Source of the DNA: Bacillota bacterium
GTDB taxonomy: Bacteria > Bacillota > Clostridia > Oscillospirales > Ruminococcaceae
Reading direction: 5' to 3'
Length of the DNA: 16,144 bases
Assembly (NCBI GenBank): GCA_023431215.1
Contig: JAEYXR010000111.1
Span: 1-16,144 of the forward strand
Positions within the stretch are counted from its first letter, which is position 1. Each line of letters starts with the position of its first letter. The position numbers and the translations under genes were made by a program. The notes beneath the pieces were generated by a model. That model was not told where the DNA came from and did no database searches. It saw nothing but the letters and a program-made list of their open reading frames with translations. Shown here one piece after another: positions 12,467-16,144 of this stretch.

Positions 12467-13454
12467 ACGTCTTACTCTGGATCAAAAGGCCGCAGTGGTG
12501 ATTATCTCCCTGGGGGCACAAAAGGCTTCTAACATTTACCGCTACCTAAAGAATGAGGATATAGAAAAGCTGACCTTTGAAATTGCCCGAATCAAGCACC
12601 TGACCTCGGACGAAACCTGTGAAATCCTCCATGAATTTTATGAGTTTTGTCTGGAACAAAAAATTGTCATTGAGGGCGGCGTAGACTACGCCAAGCAGGT
12701 GTTGGAAATTGCCTTTGGCTCTATGCAGGCCAACAATATTTTGGATAAGGTAACCTCTTCGCTAAAGACCAAGGCCTTTGAATTTTTACATAACGCAGAT
12801 TACCGCAATCTGCTGGCGGTAATTCAAAATGAGCATCCACAGACCATTGCCCTTATTTTGTCCTATCTGCGGCCAGACCAGTCAGCTATGATTATCAAAG
12901 ACTTACCCCGTGATAAAAAGCTGCAGGTGGTAAAAAAGATTGCCAATATGGATGCCACTTCACCAGAGGTGGTAAAAAAGGTAGAGGGCTTTCTTAAAAA
13001 GAGCTTTTCCTCGGTGGAAACATTGGATGCCACACAAATTGGCGGTGTCAATTTTATTGCCAATGTTATCAACAATATGGACCGGTCGGAAGAACGGCTC
13101 ATTTTGGAGGAGCTGCAGCAGCTTGATGAACAGCTGGCACAAGAAATCAGAAACCACATGTTCATCTTTGAGGACATTGTTACGCTGGATAACATCTCTA
13201 TCCAAAAATTTATTGCTCTGGTAGAGCCAAAGGACATTACCTATGCTCTCAAGGGAAGCAACGAAGAGGTTCGCAAGTGTATTCTTTCCAATGTGTCCGA
13301 GCGCATGAAGGAAGTCATCCAGATGGAGACCGAGCTGCTGAGCAACGTTCGCCTCAGCGATGTGCACGAGGCTCAGCACAAGATCGTTTCCATTATCCGC
13401 AAGCTGGATGATGAAGGTGAGATTGTAATTAAGGAGAATGATATCATTGCCTAG
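12447..13454 (+). CDS. fliG: Flagellar motor switch protein FliG
   Basis: FliG sits on the MS ring, transmits torque from the stators and, with FliM and FliN, sets rotation direction. The 335-residue product has the N-terminal FliF-binding domain (LTLDQKAAVVIISLG), the middle domain with EHPQ at residues 129-132 (EHPQTIALILSYL), and the C-terminal torque domain (EDIVTLDNISIQKFI, DITYALKGSNEEVR, NVSERM, VRLSDVHEAQHKIVSIIRKLDDEGEI). The ATG at 12447 touches its AAGGAG with no spacer; an in-frame TTG at 12459 has better spacing (GAAGG at 5 nt, AAGGAG at 12), so the true protein may lack the first four residues. It overlaps fliF and fliH. Confidence 0.96.
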   Translation: MKAELNKRLTLDQKAAVVIISLGAQKASNIYRYLKNEDIEKLTFEIARIKHLTSDETCEILHEFYEFCLEQKIVIEGGVDYAKQVLEIAFGSMQANNILDKVTSSLKTKAFEFLHNADYRNLLAVIQNEHPQTIALILSYLRPDQSAMIIKDLPRDKKLQVVKKIANMDATSPEVVKKVEGFLKKSFSSVETLDATQIGGVNFIANVINNMDRSEERLILEELQQLDEQLAQEIRNHMFIFEDIVTLDNISIQKFIALVEPKDITYALKGSNEEVRKCILSNVSERMKEVIQMETELLSNVRLSDVHEAQHKIVSIIRKLDDEGEIVIKENDIIA

Positions 13455-14238
13455 AATTATGAGACAAGCTGCGCTGAACATTCCGGTATTGCAATATGAT
13501 GAAAACATGATGTTTTCTGCCGCCGAAAAGCAGGAGCAGAGCGTCGATGAAATGAAAACGGATATCTTTACCAATGTAATGATTCAGGAGGCTCAGCAAA
13601 AGGCAGGCAAGATTTTAGAACATGCCAAAGAAGAAGCCAGGCAGATCATTGCTGAAGCCAGAACCGTTATTTTTGAAGAGCTGGAGCAAAAAAAACAAGA
13701 GGTTTTAAAAGAAGCTTACGACATTGGTTTTGCAGAAGGAAAATTCAGCGGCTTTGAGTTGGGCCGTGCCGAGGGCAGAGAGGTTTATGAAGGAAAATTG
13801 CAGGCGGCACAAAAGGAACTGGCAGATGAGCTGGAAAAGTCTTTGAATGCTGTAGAGCAGTACAAGGATACCCTGCGGGAAAAAAATAAGCAGGTGGTAA
13901 TTGACCTTGTACGGATGATTAGCTACAAAATATTAAGCGAAAAGCTTTCTCAAAACGATGAGCTTTTGCTGAGACTTTTGGATAACGCCCTAAAAGGGCA
14001 GGAACGCTGCCAAAATATCCGCATTAAGTGCAGTGACCGGTATTTTGAAATTTTGAGCAAATACAGTGAGGATGTAGCCCAGATGCTTTCCGGCGTGTCG
14101 GATAAAATCACCGTGGAAGAAATTCCGGAGCTGAAGGCAGGGGAATGTCTGGTAGAGTGTGACGACGCCATCATTGACGTCAGCCTAAATGTTCAGTTGG
14201 ATAATGCAGCCGAGATTATAAAAGCCCAACTAAATTAG
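13438..14238 (+). CDS. fliH: Flagellar export ATPase regulator FliH
   Basis: FliH dimerises, binds the FliI ATPase and tethers it to the C ring and export gate. The 266-residue product has a variable N-terminus, a long coiled coil (about 50-100), a glycine-repeat helix GFAEGKFSGFELGRAEGREV around residue 97-116 (the GxxxG-type repeats characteristic of FliH), and a C-terminal domain related to ATP synthase delta (VVIDLVRMISYKIL, then ILSKYSE and ECLVECDDAIIDVSLNVQLDNA). The ATG at 13438 overlaps fliG by 17 nt but lies only 1 nt after AAGGAG; an in-frame TTG at 13447 would be 10 nt from that site and ATG at 13459 is also possible. Start uncertain within seven codons. Confidence 0.93.
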   Translation: MISLPRIMRQAALNIPVLQYDENMMFSAAEKQEQSVDEMKTDIFTNVMIQEAQQKAGKILEHAKEEARQIIAEARTVIFEELEQKKQEVLKEAYDIGFAEGKFSGFELGRAEGREVYEGKLQAAQKELADELEKSLNAVEQYKDTLREKNKQVVIDLVRMISYKILSEKLSQNDELLLRLLDNALKGQERCQNIRIKCSDRYFEILSKYSEDVAQMLSGVSDKITVEEIPELKAGECLVECDDAIIDVSLNVQLDNAAEIIKAQLN

Positions 14239-14259
14239 CACCTGCTTAAAAAGCGCTAG

Positions 14260-14287
14260 TATCGGCCGGTTTGCAAAGGGCCGGATA
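14260..14287 (+). other. Small hairpin before fliI ribosome binding site
   Basis: TATC and GGCC (14260-14267) pair with GGCC and GATA (14279-14282, 14284-14287) with one bulged G and an 11-nt loop. It ends directly before the AAGGGAG of fliI in the 59-nt fliH-fliI gap. It has no T run, so it is not a terminator; it could protect or expose the fliI translation start. Confidence 0.3.
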
Positions 14288-14297
14288 AGGGAGAACG

Positions 14298-15605
14298 ATG
14301 GTGGATATACAAAAAATTTGCGAAACAATTTCTGCTGCCAGACTGACCAATACCGTAGGAAAAATAAAAAAGGTCATTGGGCTCACCATAGAAGCGGCAG
14401 GCTGCCAAACCCGCATTGGGGATATCAACATCATCAAAGACCCACAGGATACCCAAAAAATTTTGGCCGAGGCGGTGGGTATTAACGAGGACCGCACAAT
14501 TTTAATGCCCTATGACGACATCAGCGGTATTGCCTTGGGACACTATGTACAGTCTACCAATTCCAAACTGAAAATTAAGGTGGGAGACTTTTTAACCGGT
14601 AGAATTATTGATGCCGTGGGTAATCCCATAGACGGCTTGGGCGATTTTGGTGAGAGCGAATATTATCAGGTAGAGCACAAAAATATCAACCCTTTTGAGC
14701 GTGAACGCATTGACACCAAGCTGGAATTTGGCGTTAAGGCAATAGACGGCCTGCTGACAGTGGGCAAAGGGCAGCGTATGGGAATTTTTGCGGGCAGCGG
14801 CGTTGGCAAAAGTACTCTGCTTGGTATGATAGCCAAAAATGTGAAGGCGGATATCAACGTCATTGCCCTGGTGGGAGAGCGTGGACGCGAAGTGCGCGAG
14901 TTTATTGAGCGTGACCTTGGTGAGGAGGGCCTGAAAAGGTCTGTTGTGGTGGTAGCTACCTCCGATCAGCCCGCAATGCTGCGTAAAAAATGCGCCCTGG
15001 TAGCAGTTACGGTGGCAGAGTATTTTAGAGATCAGGGCAAAGATGTGTTGCTGATGATGGATTCTCTGACGCGTTTTGCCATGGCCCAGCGAGAAATTGG
15101 ACTAGCCACCCACGAGCCTCCCGTTGCCCGGGGATATACCCCCTCTATTTTTGCCGAGCTGCCCAAACTTTTAGAGCGCAGTGGAAATTTTAAAAACGGC
15201 TCCATTACAGCCATTTATACAGTTTTGGTAGAAGGTGACGATACCAGCGAACCTATATCGGACACGGTGCGTGGTATTGTGGATGGCCACATCGTTCTTT
15301 CTCGTAGTCTTGCTGAGCGAAACCACTTTCCGGCCATCGATATTTGCCAAAGCATCAGCCGCTTGATGAATGAGATTATTGATGACAAGCACAAGGAACT
15401 GGCAAGCAATTTTCGCAATTTGCTTTCTGCATACAACGAAAATTATGATCTTATCTCCATTGGCGCTTATAAAAGCGGCAACAACAAAAGGCTGGATACA
15501 GCGGTTTCTAAAATTGACCAGATGAACAGCTTTTTAAAGCAACGTACCCACGAGGTATATTCCTCCGAAGATACCGTACAGGCCATGTCACAAATACTTT
15601 CGTAG
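14298..15605 (+). CDS. fliI: Flagellar type III export ATPase FliI
   Basis: FliI is the F1-beta-like ATPase that, with FliH and FliJ, feeds substrates to the flagellar export gate. The 435-residue product carries the Walker A loop AGSGVGKST at residues 165-173, Walker B DVLLMMDSLTR with Asp255 (residues 249-259), VALVGERGREVREF and the family segment HEPPVARGYTPSIFAELPKLLERSG (given by its key residues PVARGYTPSxF). The N-terminal beta-barrel domain is about residues 1-95. The ATG follows AAGGGAG at 4-5 nt. It is 59 nt after fliH and 9 nt before fliJ. Confidence 0.98.
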   Translation: MVDIQKICETISAARLTNTVGKIKKVIGLTIEAAGCQTRIGDINIIKDPQDTQKILAEAVGINEDRTILMPYDDISGIALGHYVQSTNSKLKIKVGDFLTGRIIDAVGNPIDGLGDFGESEYYQVEHKNINPFERERIDTKLEFGVKAIDGLLTVGKGQRMGIFAGSGVGKSTLLGMIAKNVKADINVIALVGERGREVREFIERDLGEEGLKRSVVVVATSDQPAMLRKKCALVAVTVAEYFRDQGKDVLLMMDSLTRFAMAQREIGLATHEPPVARGYTPSIFAELPKLLERSGNFKNGSITAIYTVLVEGDDTSEPISDTVRGIVDGHIVLSRSLAERNHFPAIDICQSISRLMNEIIDDKHKELASNFRNLLSAYNENYDLISIGAYKSGNNKRLDTAVSKIDQMNSFLKQRTHEVYSSEDTVQAMSQILS

Positions 15606-15614
15606 GGGTAACAA

Positions 15615-16052
15615 ATGGCTAATTTTCAGTTTAAACTTGAAAAGGTTCTGGCCTTTGAGGCATCCAAAAAACTAAATATTGAAAAAGAGCTGGCAGAAAT
15701 TCAGACAAAAATAAATGCGATACAGGCAGAAATGGACAGCTTGTTTGAACAGCTGGGGCAAACCAATCACCTATTGAAAGAAGCTTATTTGGCAGGAACC
15801 AGCACCACCAATATCATCATACACAAAGCTTATTTAAATACCCTGTCCAACCAAATTGCAGCCCAAAAAAGAGAACTGGAAAAACAAGAATATTTTAAAA
15901 AAGAAATTTTGATGAAGCTAAAAGCCCAAAATATAGAAGTAAAAAAGCTGGAAAAATTTAAAGATAATCAGTTGGAAGCTTTTCAGAAGCAGGAAGAAAA
16001 GCGGAGGGAAAAAAGCCTGGACGAATTTATTTCATCGCTGATAAGCAGTTGA
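15615..16052 (+). CDS. fliJ: Flagellar export chaperone/stalk protein FliJ
   Basis: FliJ is the central coiled-coil stalk in the FliI hexamer, like the gamma subunit of F1, and couples ATPase to the export gate. The 145-residue product starts FQFKLEKVLAFEASKKLNIEKELAEIQ, the typical FliJ opening (FxFxLexVLxxrexxE), and is one long antiparallel coiled coil with heptad Leu/Ile/Ala and many Lys and Glu. No other domain is seen. Position directly after fliI supports the call. GGGGTA upstream of the ATG serves as the ribosome binding site. Confidence 0.92.
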   Translation: MANFQFKLEKVLAFEASKKLNIEKELAEIQTKINAIQAEMDSLFEQLGQTNHLLKEAYLAGTSTTNIIIHKAYLNTLSNQIAAQKRELEKQEYFKKEILMKLKAQNIEVKKLEKFKDNQLEAFQKQEEKRREKSLDEFISSLISS

Positions 16053-16080
16053 CTGCAGCCCAAAGGAGTGTGAAGAGCCT

Positions 16081-16144
16081 ATGTTGATAGCAATACAGCC
16101 CGGTTTTGGCCAAATACCGGTGCAAGGCAGCACAGCCAAAGATG
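16081..16144 (+). CDS. Start of an unidentified gene in the fliK position (3' end outside window)
   Basis: An open frame starts at ATG 16081, 28 nt after fliJ, with AAGGAG about 12-14 nt upstream, and runs without a stop to the window edge (21 residues, MLIAIQPGFGQIPVQGSTAKD). In Bacillus and Clostridia the gene after fliJ is often ylxF/motE-like or fliK, the hook-length ruler, which is poorly conserved at its N-terminus. Too little is visible to assign it by sequence. Confidence 0.5.
   Translation, partial: MLIAIQPGFGQIPVQGSTAKD

Noticed and set aside
12960..13574. Open frame of 204 codons antisense to fliG and fliH
   Set aside because: Covers the fliG C-terminal domain in the opposite strand with no recognisable domain or translation start.

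Overview
The window comes from a low-to-moderate GC Gram-positive anaerobe, most likely a member of the Clostridia. The grounds are the gene content and order (a fla/che-type run flgB-flgC-fliE-fliF-fliG-fliH-fliI-fliJ), a c-di-GMP-I (GEMM-I) riboswitch ahead of flgB as in Clostridioides difficile, strong AGGAGG-type ribosome binding sites, and sigma-28 (sigma-D) promoters of Gram-positive form. The species cannot be named from the sequence alone.

Layout. (1) 1-1680, plus strand: the end of a thiamine operon, thiE (3' part only), a HAD phosphatase and thiD, translationally coupled by ATGA overlaps. A long bidirectional hairpin terminator (1749-1796) separates it from the converging flagellar genes. 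(2) 1833-9043, minus strand: a late flagellar cluster read in the order flgM-flgN-flgK-flgL-flagellin-fliD-fliS. Three sigma-28 promoters (TAAA, 15 nt, GCCGATAT-like) lie upstream of flgM, flagellin and fliD, and terminators follow flgL and flagellin. (3) 9044-9614: a 571-base intergenic control region. It holds the flgM promoter facing left and, facing right, a sigma-A-like promoter, a c-di-GMP-I riboswitch with its own terminator, then a second hairpin, a second terminator and an AT palindrome, all ahead of flgB. (4) 9615-16144, plus strand: the early (basal body and export) operon flgB, flgC, fliE, fliF, fliG, fliH, fliI, fliJ and the first 21 codons of a gene in the position of fliK.

How it works together (established flagellar biology applied to this layout). 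The rightward operon builds the MS ring, rod, switch and export ATPase. The leftward cluster makes what is exported later (hook-filament junction, filament, cap) with their chaperones (FlgN, FliS) and the anti-sigma factor FlgM. Three late promoters carry the sigma-28 signature and one drives flgM itself, so late expression should wait for FlgM release and be damped by FlgM feedback. The riboswitch puts the early operon under c-di-GMP; its predicted pairing suits an OFF switch (high c-di-GMP, sessile state, no flagella). No sigA, fliA/sigD, csrA, fliW, flaG or motor genes lie in the window.

The most unusual part is the flgB leader: two complete intrinsic terminators in series, only the first explained by the riboswitch, followed by a possible hairpin over the flgB ribosome binding site.
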